Origin: Oceanirhabdus seepicola
GTDB taxonomy: Bacteria; Bacillota; Clostridia; Clostridiales; Clostridiaceae
Direction of reading: 5' to 3'
DNA length: 64,000 nt
NCBI RefSeq assembly: GCF_023684385.1
Contig: NZ_JAGSOJ010000001.1
Coordinates: 1,511,146-1,575,145, forward strand
Notes under the pieces: model-generated
Database searches by the model: none
Told to the model about the DNA's origin: nothing
What the model saw: the letters and a program-made list of their open reading frames with translations, nothing else
Program-made: the position numbers and the translations under genes
Part shown: one piece after another, positions 17,736 through 25,873 of the stretch
Layout of the letters: each line of letters opens with the position of its first letter
Numbering within the stretch: position 1 is the first letter of the stretch

Positions 17736-18368
17736 TTACATATAATTCTTAATTATAAGCTCTTTAAGTTGATCATATTTTAATGAACCTGATATTTTAT
17801 ACTCCTTATTAACTATCATTGTAGGCACTGAGTTAACCATATATTGTTTAGCTAAATTTATATCATCTTCAACCATTTTCTTTACAGCTTCACTATTAAA
17901 ATCCTTTATGAACTTTTCTCTGTCCAATCCGGCTTCAGCTGCTACATCATATAAAACTTCTTTATCTGCAATATTTCTTGCTTCTGTAAGATGTGCTTTT
18001 TGAACTAAATCGAAATAATTAGAGTGAGCTATTTGACCTCCTTGAATTTCTGCTGCTTTACATCCTAGAAGACCAGGCATAGAATAAGGATAATTGAAAT
18101 CTCTACTTTCCATTAATTCAACATTTATTCTATCATCATCTTCATCGTTTCTTCTTGCCTCTCTCCAATGATTTAATATCACCTTTTTCACATTTTCTTG
18201 CGATCCAAATACTTTAACTGCATCATTATAACTTCTAGATAATGCAAATGCTCTATTAATAATCTCAATTTGAGGAAACTCCTCAACTAACTTTCTTAAC
18301 CTAGGCGAGAAAGTATAACAGTGTGCTCAAAGCACATCATGGAAATATTCTATTATTATTTTTTTCAT
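17736..18368 (-). CDS. DsbA/FrnE-family thiol oxidoreductase, predicted selenoprotein (in-frame TGA at residue 14)
   Basis: DsbA-family thioredoxin-fold oxidoreductase, 210 aa if TGA at 18327-18329 is decoded as selenocysteine. The ATG at 18368 has AAGGAGTG at ideal spacing and reads MKKIIIEYFHDVL-U-AHCYTF, so the TGA sits exactly at the first Cys of the catalytic CxxC (here UxxC). The frame continues without a stop through the rest of the fold, including GLLGCKAAEIQGGQ and the cis-Pro loop VNSVPTMIV. The ATG at 18191, where a conventional call would begin, lacks the active site and gives a 151-aa stump. A SECIS-like hairpin follows the TGA. It lies between MarR and azoreductase genes. The alternative is a recent nonsense mutation. 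Confidence 0.8.
18287..18314 (-). promoter_or_regulatory. Candidate bacterial SECIS element
   Basis: On the minus strand, starting 12 nt after the TGA, ACTTTCT pairs perfectly with AGAAAGT around an 11-nt loop, CGCCTAGGTTA. The loop has G at its second position and an AGGT stretch. The distance from UGA to loop (about 19 nt) fits the usual bacterial SECIS range. No folding energy was computed. Confidence 0.6.
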
Positions 18369-18677
18369 ATAAATCACTCCTTCTAATTTCACTTTTCTAG
18401 CTTTCTGCTTAACAACTAAGTTATATTTCTAATTAGTAATATAATCTTTTATTGAGAAAAGCTTATATATTCATTTAATTTCATATAATTTAAATTTAAA
18501 ATGTAATTTGTTATTCTTTCACTCTTAATTATTTATCCATACGAAGTTTATACCTTTACTTTCAATGTATTTCTTTCAAATTTTATCAATAATATAAAAT
18601 GTATTTAGTTTTTTCTGTTCAAGAGTAATTTAATTCTAATTGATATAATACTAACTAGTACTATATAGTTAAAAAAA
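18369..18677. other. Intergenic region upstream of the selenoprotein gene
   Basis: About 310 AT-rich bases without a credible ORF. It holds a MarR-type box at 18648-18660 next to a TTAACT/TATTAT pair on the minus strand, and a related ATTACTAATTAG sequence near 18430-18450. The promoter or promoters of the DsbA-like/azoreductase group probably lie here. Confidence 0.5.
18648..18660. promoter_or_regulatory. MarR box (inverse copy)
   Basis: ATACTAACTAGTA, the exact reverse complement of the 13-mer in the marR promoter (19138-19150), placed just after the marR stop. Confidence 0.6.
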
Positions 18678-19124
18678 TTAAGTTTCACTCAATTTTTTTA
18701 ATAGCATTATAAGAATTTTTTTCTCTTCTTTTGTCAATCCCCCTAATACTCCTCTTACTTCTTCTACATGTTTTGGAAATACTTCATCCATTAACTCTCG
18801 TCCATTCTCTGTGATACTTATTAATGTCGCTCTTCTATCCTCTGGATCAGAGAGCCTTTTAATCAAACCTCTTTTTTGAAGATTGTCTATAACCACTGTC
18901 ATATTCCCACCAGTTGTTAGCATTTTTTCTATTATTTCCGAAATACGCAAATCACCTTTATGATAAAGGGCTTCAAGTACTCCAAACTGCGAAATTGTCA
19001 ATCCTCCCTCTTTAACACTTTTTAAATTCTTTTTATGAACCGACTGGTTACATCTAGACAATGCAATTACAAGACGTAAATTTAAATCATTAAGTTCGCC
19101 ATACGATATTTTGTTATTATTCAT
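18678..19124 (-). CDS. MarR family transcriptional regulator
   Basis: A 148-aa winged-helix repressor of the MgrA/OhrR-like MarR type. The core reads SRCNQSVHKKNLKS, then LTISQFGVLEALYHKGDLRISEI, the wing MTVVIDNLQKRGLIKRL, and the conserved DPEDRRATLISIT. A Cys lies at residue 26 (SRCNQS), near the position of redox-sensing Cys in some relatives. No ribosome binding site precedes the ATG, and the promoter lies so close that the mRNA may be leaderless. Its operator is in its own promoter and is repeated around the DsbA-like and azoreductase genes, so it probably controls them. Confidence 0.92.
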   Translation of the reverse strand: MNNNKISYGELNDLNLRLVIALSRCNQSVHKKNLKSVKEGGLTISQFGVLEALYHKGDLRISEIIEKMLTTGGNMTVVIDNLQKRGLIKRLSDPEDRRATLISITENGRELMDEVFPKHVEEVRGVLGGLTKEEKKILIMLLKKLSET

Positions 19125-19130
19125 ATTTCA

Positions 19131-19159
19131 AATATACTACTAGTTAGTATTAATGTCAA
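19131..19159 (-). promoter_or_regulatory. marR promoter with embedded operator
   Basis: On the minus strand TTGACA (19154-19159), a 17-bp spacer and TATATT (19131-19136). The spacer contains the 13-mer TACTAGTTAGTAT (19138-19150 on +), so bound repressor would block RNA polymerase. The expected start site falls at about the ATG at 19124. Confidence 0.8.
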
Positions 19160-19205
19160 TAGAATATTTCATCTATCTTTCAATTCTAAATTCTAAAAAC
19201 AAATA

Positions 19206-19227
19206 AAAACCACTATATCGTGGTTTT
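19206..19227 (-). terminator. Intrinsic terminator of the MFS gene (ACCAC family)
   Basis: AAAACCAC (19206-19213) pairs with GTGGTTTT (19220-19227); a T-run follows on the minus strand. Confidence 0.75.
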
Positions 19228-19270
19228 CATAGTCTAAAAATCAATAAACTCTCAGTTAAATAATTCTTTA

Positions 19271-20584
19271 TTATATAGATTTTATCTCTTCAACTGTTGT
19301 CATGAATATAGTTAACAGTATCATTAAAACACCGCAACCTATAGGTAATATCCATGGGTTTATTGTATCAACTAACAAGCCACCAATAATTGCTCCAACA
19401 GGTGCTAATCCCATAGATAGAGTACCAATGGTTCCAAACACCCGACCTCTTTTATCATCTGGTATAAGTTTCTGCATTGTTACTCCTACTGGAACATTGA
19501 TAAATATAGATGACCCCGCCATTATGAAATAACATATCATCAATAATATTAAATACTGGATATTGGTCAGTTTAAAAAATATTTCTGAAGTTATTATTCC
19601 TACTAAAAATATCACTGATGAGAATGTTAATATGCATGTTATTATTCGTTTATAGTTTTTCTTTGCTTGTGGTAATACTGATAGGGATAATGAAGCTATA
19701 AGCATTCCAACTGGGAACATCATGTTGAGCATGCCAAGCTGTTTTGGGGAGAATCCCCAAACTTTTGTCACTATATAAGGAACCGGTATTGTTAACCCCA
19801 TCATTATAAACATATTAAAGCATATAACGAATAATCCAAATACAAGTAACCACTTTTGAGTTATTATATACTTGAATCCTTCTATTAAATCTCCCCAAAA
19901 ACTTCCATTCCCTTTTTTTTCTCTCTTCTCTTCATTTTTCTTTTCCTCAACACCATAAAGCTTTTCTCTCGCGTTAAAGTCAAGAAACATTTCTGATATA
20001 CCTGAAAAGACGAAAGAAATACCATTAACCAATAGAAATAATCTGATATCGATAAGTGCGAAAACTAATCCACCTATGAAAGGTCCAGCTATTGTAGAGA
20101 TTGATGTTATAGCCTCATTCAAAGAATTAACTCTTGTTAAATTCTCATCATCAACTAGATTTGGTATTGATGCTGTTAAAGGCGTGTTAAAGAAAGTACT
20201 ACATGTAGCCAGCAAAAATGTAGCTATATAAATATAGGTCAACCTTAAACTATCCATTACACTTAACCCTAAAAGTCCTAATACAATCATCCCGCTTAGG
20301 ATATCCAGACAAACAACCATCTTCTTTCTATCAAACCTATCTGCCATTACTCCTGAAACTGTTCCAAATATAACTCTAGGAAGTGTTCCTATTGCCAAAG
20401 TCAAGGAGAAATTAAGCCCAGAGCCTGTAGTTTTCAATATATAGAGACTTATAGCAAAGCTATATATGCTACTTCCAAATAAAGATACTAACTTTCCTAA
20501 TAAAAGCAAAATCATGTTTTTCCATACTATCATATTGTTCCGTTTTTTCTTTATAATTTCCTCAGCTGAAGTAATGCTATTCAT
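19271..20584 (-). CDS. MFS transporter (drug efflux type)
   Basis: A 437-aa major facilitator with 12 predicted helices, resembling macrolide-type MFS exporters (MefA-like). The loop 2-3 motif GVMADRFDRKKMVV is visible, and a basic Lys/Glu-rich central loop (~215-232) separates the two halves. GGAGGGAG precedes the ATG. It starts 61 bases after the stop of the ECF-type sigma factor on the same strand, so the two are probably co-transcribed and the sigma factor may govern its expression. The substrate is unknown. Confidence 0.9.
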   Translation of the reverse strand: MNSITSAEEIIKKKRNNMIVWKNMILLLLGKLVSLFGSSIYSFAISLYILKTTGSGLNFSLTLAIGTLPRVIFGTVSGVMADRFDRKKMVVCLDILSGMIVLGLLGLSVMDSLRLTYIYIATFLLATCSTFFNTPLTASIPNLVDDENLTRVNSLNEAITSISTIAGPFIGGLVFALIDIRLFLLVNGISFVFSGISEMFLDFNAREKLYGVEEKKNEEKREKKGNGSFWGDLIEGFKYIITQKWLLVFGLFVICFNMFIMMGLTIPVPYIVTKVWGFSPKQLGMLNMMFPVGMLIASLSLSVLPQAKKNYKRIITCILTFSSVIFLVGIITSEIFFKLTNIQYLILLMICYFIMAGSSIFINVPVGVTMQKLIPDDKRGRVFGTIGTLSMGLAPVGAIIGGLLVDTINPWILPIGCGVLMILLTIFMTTVEEIKSI

Positions 20585-20645
20585 TCTTTATCTCCCTCCA
20601 TAATTTTATTTATAATTAATCATATAAACATATATAACTTAATAC

Positions 20646-22229
20646 TTATTTAAGTTCCTTTTGATCAGCAAGAACAATAAATGCTGATAATAATTCATTG
20701 CACGGTTTTGGAATCTCAATACCTCTCTGCAAATACATATTATTCATTGTATTTACTATAAAAGCTTCTACCTGTTTGAGACTTGCTATCACAGGTATCT
20801 GATCTCGTACAAAAGATGGTGCATAATTCTTCAACAGTTTCTCTGTAACAGGTCCTATTTCCTTACACTCCATAAGTATTTTCTCAATTGCAGGATCTAG
20901 AATATTCTTAAGTTCTTCAAATTGCTCCTTTGTAAAAATAGGCATATTCAAGGACATATCTCCAAAATCATTTTTAACGTATCCACTCTGTATAAGATTC
21001 ATAAGTTCATCCTCTTCATGTATACTTAAATTACCGTAATCCCCCTGTGCAATCCCAATAACCACCTCACCTACTACCTTCTTACATAATCCCTGAACCT
21101 TTCGATCTACTATATAATAATCTATCCCCCTGATGAGATTATTCATTCTGTCATTATATTTAAATATACCTAGATCAAAATTGTTATCCCCATACTTTCT
21201 TTCAAGTCCCCACATATATTCTTGAGAACTATCGCCATCTGCGGACATTGACTTCATTACTTCCTCCAAAAATCTGGTTATCATGGCTTCCTCAAGACAA
21301 AACGTTGCCATCTGCCACATGAATGTATTTTTGCTCATATCATTGCCCTTGAATTTTATACCTCTTATCTCATCTTCTTTTTCATTTAAGAAATCCATTA
21401 AATTACATGCAACATTGGAATATATTTTATTTGTCTTATTATGTAATTCCTCCTCAAACTCCTTTGTGAATATAATTATATTTGATTGAACCTTACTGTT
21501 TCTCATCTCTCTCAATAGATTGTAATTTTTAAGTACTCTTATCTCATCTTCTAAATAGACACTTGCCACGCCCAACTCTATGCTGAGGTCTTCAATAAGT
21601 ACAGGTTCATAATAAGCCTCTAACATTATATTTCCTGGTAACTTTTTCTTAAAAATTTCATTACAATAATTTCCACTAGCCCCCCAAGCGTAGATACTAA
21701 ATTTTCTTGGGTTAAAACTTCTTTCTCCATTCTCTCTTATCATATTCATACCTTCCTTGATCTTTTTTCTTGATTTGAACAAGTACTGCTTCACCATATT
21801 CACTGATATATTTAGTCTTTCAGCTATTTCATCGCAACTTTTACCCTTTATGTAGTATAGATTCATAGTTTCCCTATAGAATCCAGACAGTATGGAGAGT
21901 TCTCTGTATAAAAGCTGTATTTGCTCCTGTTCCATAGGATTGACGTATGACGTATACTCTAAGTTAAAATAAACTTTCTCACTTAACTCTAGATTATTGT
22001 TCCTGATATTCTTCCTTAAGTAAGCCTTAAACACGTTCCTTGAAATAGCCCACATCCATCCATGAAATTTATTGAGGTCCTTTAATCCATGAGCTGATTT
22101 GTATAAATTCATTATTATTTCTTGGGACAAATCCTCGGCTTCATATCTATTACTTACTCTCTTTAAAGCAAAAGAGAATATTATATCTATAGATTCTTTT
22201 ATTTTTTCATAAACAGCGCTATTCTCCAA
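20646..22229 (-). CDS. ECF-like sigma-70 factor with ~350-residue C-terminal extension
   Basis: A 527-aa protein starting at TTG 22229 (GAAGGGGG upstream). Residues 1-165 are a complete ECF sigma factor: region 2 with EAEDLSQEIIMNLYKS and WMWAISRNVFKAYLRK, and region 4 with CDEIAERLNISVNMVKQYLF. Ordinary ECF factors end here. The extension contains a winged-helix-like stretch (~210-260, VLIEDLSIELGVASVYLEDE) and an uncharacterised alpha-rich region to the end. No anti-sigma gene is adjacent, so the extension may act as a built-in sensor. It is followed by an MFS exporter in the probable operon. Confidence 0.82.
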   Translation of the reverse strand: MENSAVYEKIKESIDIIFSFALKRVSNRYEAEDLSQEIIMNLYKSAHGLKDLNKFHGWMWAISRNVFKAYLRKNIRNNNLELSEKVYFNLEYTSYVNPMEQEQIQLLYRELSILSGFYRETMNLYYIKGKSCDEIAERLNISVNMVKQYLFKSRKKIKEGMNMIRENGERSFNPRKFSIYAWGASGNYCNEIFKKKLPGNIMLEAYYEPVLIEDLSIELGVASVYLEDEIRVLKNYNLLREMRNSKVQSNIIIFTKEFEEELHNKTNKIYSNVACNLMDFLNEKEDEIRGIKFKGNDMSKNTFMWQMATFCLEEAMITRFLEEVMKSMSADGDSSQEYMWGLERKYGDNNFDLGIFKYNDRMNNLIRGIDYYIVDRKVQGLCKKVVGEVVIGIAQGDYGNLSIHEEDELMNLIQSGYVKNDFGDMSLNMPIFTKEQFEELKNILDPAIEKILMECKEIGPVTEKLLKNYAPSFVRDQIPVIASLKQVEAFIVNTMNNMYLQRGIEIPKPCNELLSAFIVLADQKELK

Positions 22230-22490
22230 AATTTAATCCCCCTTCAAGTAATCCCCTCTGAGTTTCATTATTACTTCCATGTAAATTTGCACCTTCAATT
22301 ATATAGTGTTGTAAATTAAGATATAGTTAGTGAAATCCTCAAAAAGTTTATTATAATATTTTTTATTATAGTATTTTTTTACCAATTATCAAACATTAAA
22401 TAACAACTATTCTGGAATAATGATATTATTAAAGTTTGAAAACACCTTTGATGAATGACGTTTTACAATTATCTAAATCTGTGCAAACAA

Positions 22491-22517
22491 AGAAACCACG
22501 ATCTCATCGTGGTTTCT
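22491..22517 (-). terminator. Intrinsic terminator of the epimerase gene (ACCACGAT family)
   Basis: Perfect 12-bp stem (22491-22502 with 22506-22517, CTC loop) flanked by T-rich sequence on the minus strand. Confidence 0.88.
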
Positions 22518-22523
22518 ATTTTA

Positions 22524-23501
22524 TTACTTCTGTTCCAAAACTAATTCTATTTTTTTGATCATTCTTAAGTCCTTATTAACATGATTTTTATCACAATACC
22601 ACCTATATGACTTTTCCAATCCTTCCATTATACCAATAGTAGGAATATGTAAGCCATGGGCTTTTAATTTTTGAATATCTAACATATAGGTTACATCTCT
22701 AAATGGGAAAAATTCTCTTGAAATTTTTATATTGAGCTTATCCATAAAAGATTTACTTACCTTTACAATTTCAATTTTGTTATCTGCTGTTTCCATTGCT
22801 GTTTCTACAAGATGCTGCCACGATATGATATCTGGATGTGTAATATTATATGCTTGTCCAATTGCCGCATCACAATATAATGCACTTTCAAAAGTTTTTA
22901 CTAGATCATTAATATGAATAAATTGAGTTGTTGTACTTCCTTCTGGTATAGGGATATCCAATCCATTAGTTATCCTATCAAATAAATAACTCTCTCTATA
23001 TAAGTTATTCCCTTCCCCATATATATAAGTGGGTCTAAACATTGTACAAGGGAATTTTTCTTTTTCATATAAATCAAATAGGTAATCCTCAGCTTCTTTT
23101 TTATTTAATCCATAAGCTCCCCAATTAGGATTTTCTCCTCTAGAATACTCCTCGGAGACTATTTCATCTGACGGTATATATACTCCACCAGAACTACAGA
23201 ATACATACCTTTTTATTCTACTAATATCAAGTACAGATATAAGATTTTCTACATCCTCTTTAGTATATGCTGAAATATCAATCACAAAATCATACTGCTT
23301 ATCAGCTAAACCTTTTTCTAAATCGTCGATTAATTTTCTATCACCCTTAATATGATTTCTAACTCCATCATAGTCAACATGTTTTAATCCCCTTGTAAAA
23401 ATATCTACAGTATATCCTTGTGCTATTAAATATTTAGCAACAGCCTTTCCCACAAATTCTGTGCCACCCATAACTAAAATCTCTAAATTATTATGTTCCA
23501 T
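22524..23501 (-). CDS. NAD-dependent epimerase/dehydratase family protein
   Basis: Extended short-chain dehydrogenase, 325 aa from ATG 23501 (AGGAGGGG four bases upstream). The dinucleotide motif is VMGGTEFVGKAVAKYL, close to the GxxxxxG form found in mRNA-binding CSP41-like and isoflavone-reductase-like SDRs. A conserved Tyr-x3-Lys-type site (YGLNKKEAEDYLF) and substrate-loop RPTYIYGEGNNLY are present. It probably acts on a nucleotide sugar or similar metabolite. It is monocistronic with its own terminator; the exact substrate cannot be inferred. Confidence 0.85.
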   Translation of the reverse strand: MEHNNLEILVMGGTEFVGKAVAKYLIAQGYTVDIFTRGLKHVDYDGVRNHIKGDRKLIDDLEKGLADKQYDFVIDISAYTKEDVENLISVLDISRIKRYVFCSSGGVYIPSDEIVSEEYSRGENPNWGAYGLNKKEAEDYLFDLYEKEKFPCTMFRPTYIYGEGNNLYRESYLFDRITNGLDIPIPEGSTTTQFIHINDLVKTFESALYCDAAIGQAYNITHPDIISWQHLVETAMETADNKIEIVKVSKSFMDKLNIKISREFFPFRDVTYMLDIQKLKAHGLHIPTIGIMEGLEKSYRWYCDKNHVNKDLRMIKKIELVLEQK

Positions 23502-23648
23502 TTCACCCCTCCTAATATTCAATTATTCTTACATTTCACATCATTTATGCTATACTACTTATTAATAGTATGTATTATATATACCATTTTATTTATTATT
23601 TGTCAATTCAATGCTTCTTTATTAATATATAGTATATCATTTTTATCA

Positions 23649-24296
23649 TTATTCACCCTTTTTATTCTTCAAATTTATCTTTTTCCATATTCTTAAAGTA
23701 TAATATGAAATGAGTATCACACTAATAGCTGCAATAACTATAAACCCATTTGATCTTTGAAAACCCTCCCCCATAAATCCATATAAAAATATTACAGGTG
23801 AAGCTGCTAATATTATAGTTAACATATATTTTTTATAATCCAATTTCATACAAGCTGCAGTCAATGTTATTGCATCTGAAGGAAGTACTGGACACGCTAA
23901 TGCCAAAGCTAAAAACTTGTACCCATAGGTTTTGATATGTGCTATTAGCTCTTTATTCTTTTCAAAATATTTCTCTCCAATAAACCATCTTTGAAAATAT
24001 CTTCCTACTATATACATTATAGTTTGACTTATTATTAAAGCTATAAAAGATAAAACGAACCCTTCATATGCTCCAAATAAAACACTTCCAATGAATATAA
24101 AAACAGTTTGTGGAATAAATAATATTACTCTAAAGCTGGATAATAAAACAAATATCACTCTCATTTTCACGGGATTAGTTCCTATAACCTCATTAATTTT
24201 GTTAATATCCGTTGTTAATAATCCTTCTTTATATAAAACAACTGCAAGAACCATCCAAATGCTAATTATTAATAATACTTTATTTCTTCTTCTCAA
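23649..24296 (-). CDS. TVP38/TMEM64 (VTT domain) membrane protein
   Basis: A 215-aa membrane protein of the SNARE-associated/VTT (DedA-superfamily) group. It has an N-terminal helix (6-25) and a core of four to five helices. Family marks include FIPQTVFIFIGSVLFGAYEGF (~73-93) and the re-entrant-loop-like LALACPVLPSDAITLTAACM (~134-153). VTT proteins are linked to lipid scrambling and undecaprenyl-phosphate or phospholipid handling. No operon partner is evident. Confidence 0.87.
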   Translation of the reverse strand: MRRRNKVLLIISIWMVLAVVLYKEGLLTTDINKINEVIGTNPVKMRVIFVLLSSFRVILFIPQTVFIFIGSVLFGAYEGFVLSFIALIISQTIMYIVGRYFQRWFIGEKYFEKNKELIAHIKTYGYKFLALALACPVLPSDAITLTAACMKLDYKKYMLTIILAASPVIFLYGFMGEGFQRSNGFIVIAAISVILISYYTLRIWKKINLKNKKGE

Positions 24297-24612
24297 TTTA
24301 ATCCCCCTATATTATCTTCTGTAAAATAAAAATCAATATTTGCTTTATTTTTTTGTAAGACATATCCACATTATAACATTCTGGTATATATAATTGCATG
24401 TATTTCAAATATTAGGCTTCACAACTTAACTTCCATTGCTGAGCATACTGCTAAATCTATTTGTTTATTTTGTTATGCTTAAAAGTAACCTATAGGGTAA
24501 GGGCTTCACTTAAAAGGGTCTTTTTTCAAAAACACATTAACTATTCTCAACAAAAACACAAAGGAATCTCATATTAATGAAATTCCTTTGTGTTTATTTA
24601 TGTTTAAAAGAT
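24297..24612. other. Intergenic region with one terminator
   Basis: About 316 bases of AT-rich sequence. Apart from the terminator at 24554-24595, no ORF, repeat or known riboswitch signature is seen. Confidence 0.5.
24554..24595 (-). terminator. Intrinsic terminator of the MerR-receiver gene
   Basis: Perfect 14-bp stem (24554-24567 with 24582-24595) with A/T-rich flanks suited to termination on the minus strand. Confidence 0.82.
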
Positions 24613-25518
24613 TTAATTCAATTCAGTAACAAATTTCAATAAATCAGACTTTTTGGAAGATACATCGCTCCTAATTATATCTAATACCTTGCTGATTTGT
24701 TGGAGTGATAGCTTTGTTCTCTTAATAGATTCCGTAACTTCTTTATCATTTATGATTTCATCAATAAAATTCATATCTACTTTAGACACGAAATCTCCAT
24801 CCAAAACTCTATTTATTGAGTTTATTACATGTTCCTGTGAGAAAGGTTTTGGTATAAAATCCATCGCTCCATTTCTCATAGATAAAATGACATTGCTTAG
24901 TTCACTTTTTGCTGAACACATTACTATTTTTGCATCTGGAAAACATTGAATTAACTCTTTAGTTGCAGAAATACCATCTAACTCTGGCATGCCAATATCC
25001 ATTATGACTACATCGGGTTTTAACGCTTTATACTTTGCAATTCCTTCTAATCCGTTTGAAGCTTCACCAATAACTCTAAAATCATAATTCGTTAAAAATT
25101 CCCTAACGATTTCTTTCAAGAAAGACGAATCATCAACAATCAGAATTTTCTTATTTACATGATTATCTTTTAAATCATAATTTTCAATTCGATTCAACAA
25201 CATTTTCTTTGCATCATTAATTTCCTTCATGTCACAAGTCAACTCTTTAACCTTTGATTTATACGCAGAAACAATATTCTCATCTGAAGTTTCGTTTAGC
25301 AACCCTCTTATTGCATCAAGGTTGAACCCATACTTTTTTAATTCAAGAATACGAAGCAACTGACTTACTTGCTCGTCAGAATAATACCTATATTTACTAA
25401 CTTCATCGATGTGTATAGGTTTTAGCAATCCAATCTCGTCATAATATCGTAGTGTACTAACTGACACCTGAACAATTTTTGCTATTTCACCGATAGATTT
25501 CATTTTAAATTCGTTCAT
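24613..25518 (-). CDS. MerR DNA-binding domain fused to a CheY-like receiver domain
   Basis: A 301-aa fusion. Residues 1-75 are a MerR winged helix (KSIGEIAKIVQVSVSTLRYY, then RYYSDEQVSQLLRILELKK), and ~80-115 a coiled coil. Residues ~122-240 are a full receiver domain: acidic pair at 129-130 (ILIVDDSS), phospho-acceptor Asp174 (VIMDIGMPELDG), Ser202 and Lys224 (FIPKPF). The C-terminal ~60 residues are helical and unknown. AGGAGG precedes the ATG. No histidine kinase is adjacent. It would allow phosphorylation to control a MerR-type DNA twist, an uncommon architecture. Confidence 0.9.
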   Translation of the reverse strand: MNEFKMKSIGEIAKIVQVSVSTLRYYDEIGLLKPIHIDEVSKYRYYSDEQVSQLLRILELKKYGFNLDAIRGLLNETSDENIVSAYKSKVKELTCDMKEINDAKKMLLNRIENYDLKDNHVNKKILIVDDSSFLKEIVREFLTNYDFRVIGEASNGLEGIAKYKALKPDVVIMDIGMPELDGISATKELIQCFPDAKIVMCSAKSELSNVILSMRNGAMDFIPKPFSQEHVINSINRVLDGDFVSKVDMNFIDEIINDKEVTESIKRTKLSLQQISKVLDIIRSDVSSKKSDLLKFVTELN

Positions 25519-25579
25519 AACTTCCTCCTCTGCAACTTAAATTTTACTATGTTATTAACAGTATAGAGTATCATGTAAC

Positions 25580-25867
25580 TTGAGAGTCAATAACTATCTA
25601 AAGTAAATAATATCTCGTAGTTCATACTTCTTTTTTTGCTAAACCAATTCTTTGAGCTGGTGTAAGCTTTTTCTTATCATAGCTTGTACTAATATTTGCA
25701 AAGTTGAAGTAAGTACGAAATATCTGAAATAGCATATGTGCATACTTTGGATTATAATTAGAGTAAATGTATGTTTTTCCACCACCTTTAGCTGAAACAA
25801 GTGGTCTTTCAAGCAAGTTGATACTTCTTCTAATTTCCTGTTTTATTAGCCCATCTTTCAAGTTCAT
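25580..25867 (-). pseudogene. C-terminal transposase fragment, frameshifted
   Basis: The open part (25622-25867, 81 codons) reads RRSINLLERPLVSAKGGGKT and ends in KKLTPAQRIGLAKK, resembling the C-terminus of clostridial insertion-element transposases. After a stop, another frame continues YELRDIIYFR to a TAG, which looks like the normal family ending displaced by a frameshift. The N-terminal catalytic part and IS ends are missing. It abuts the DUF1835 gene and is probably a decayed insertion remnant. Confidence 0.55.
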
Positions 25868-25873
25868 AACTTT

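Noticed and set aside
17736..18191. ATG at 18191 as the true start of the DsbA-family gene (151 aa)
   Set aside because: It removes the active site and the start of the thioredoxin fold, while the ATG at 18368 has a far better RBS and the intervening frame is fully coding except for one TGA.
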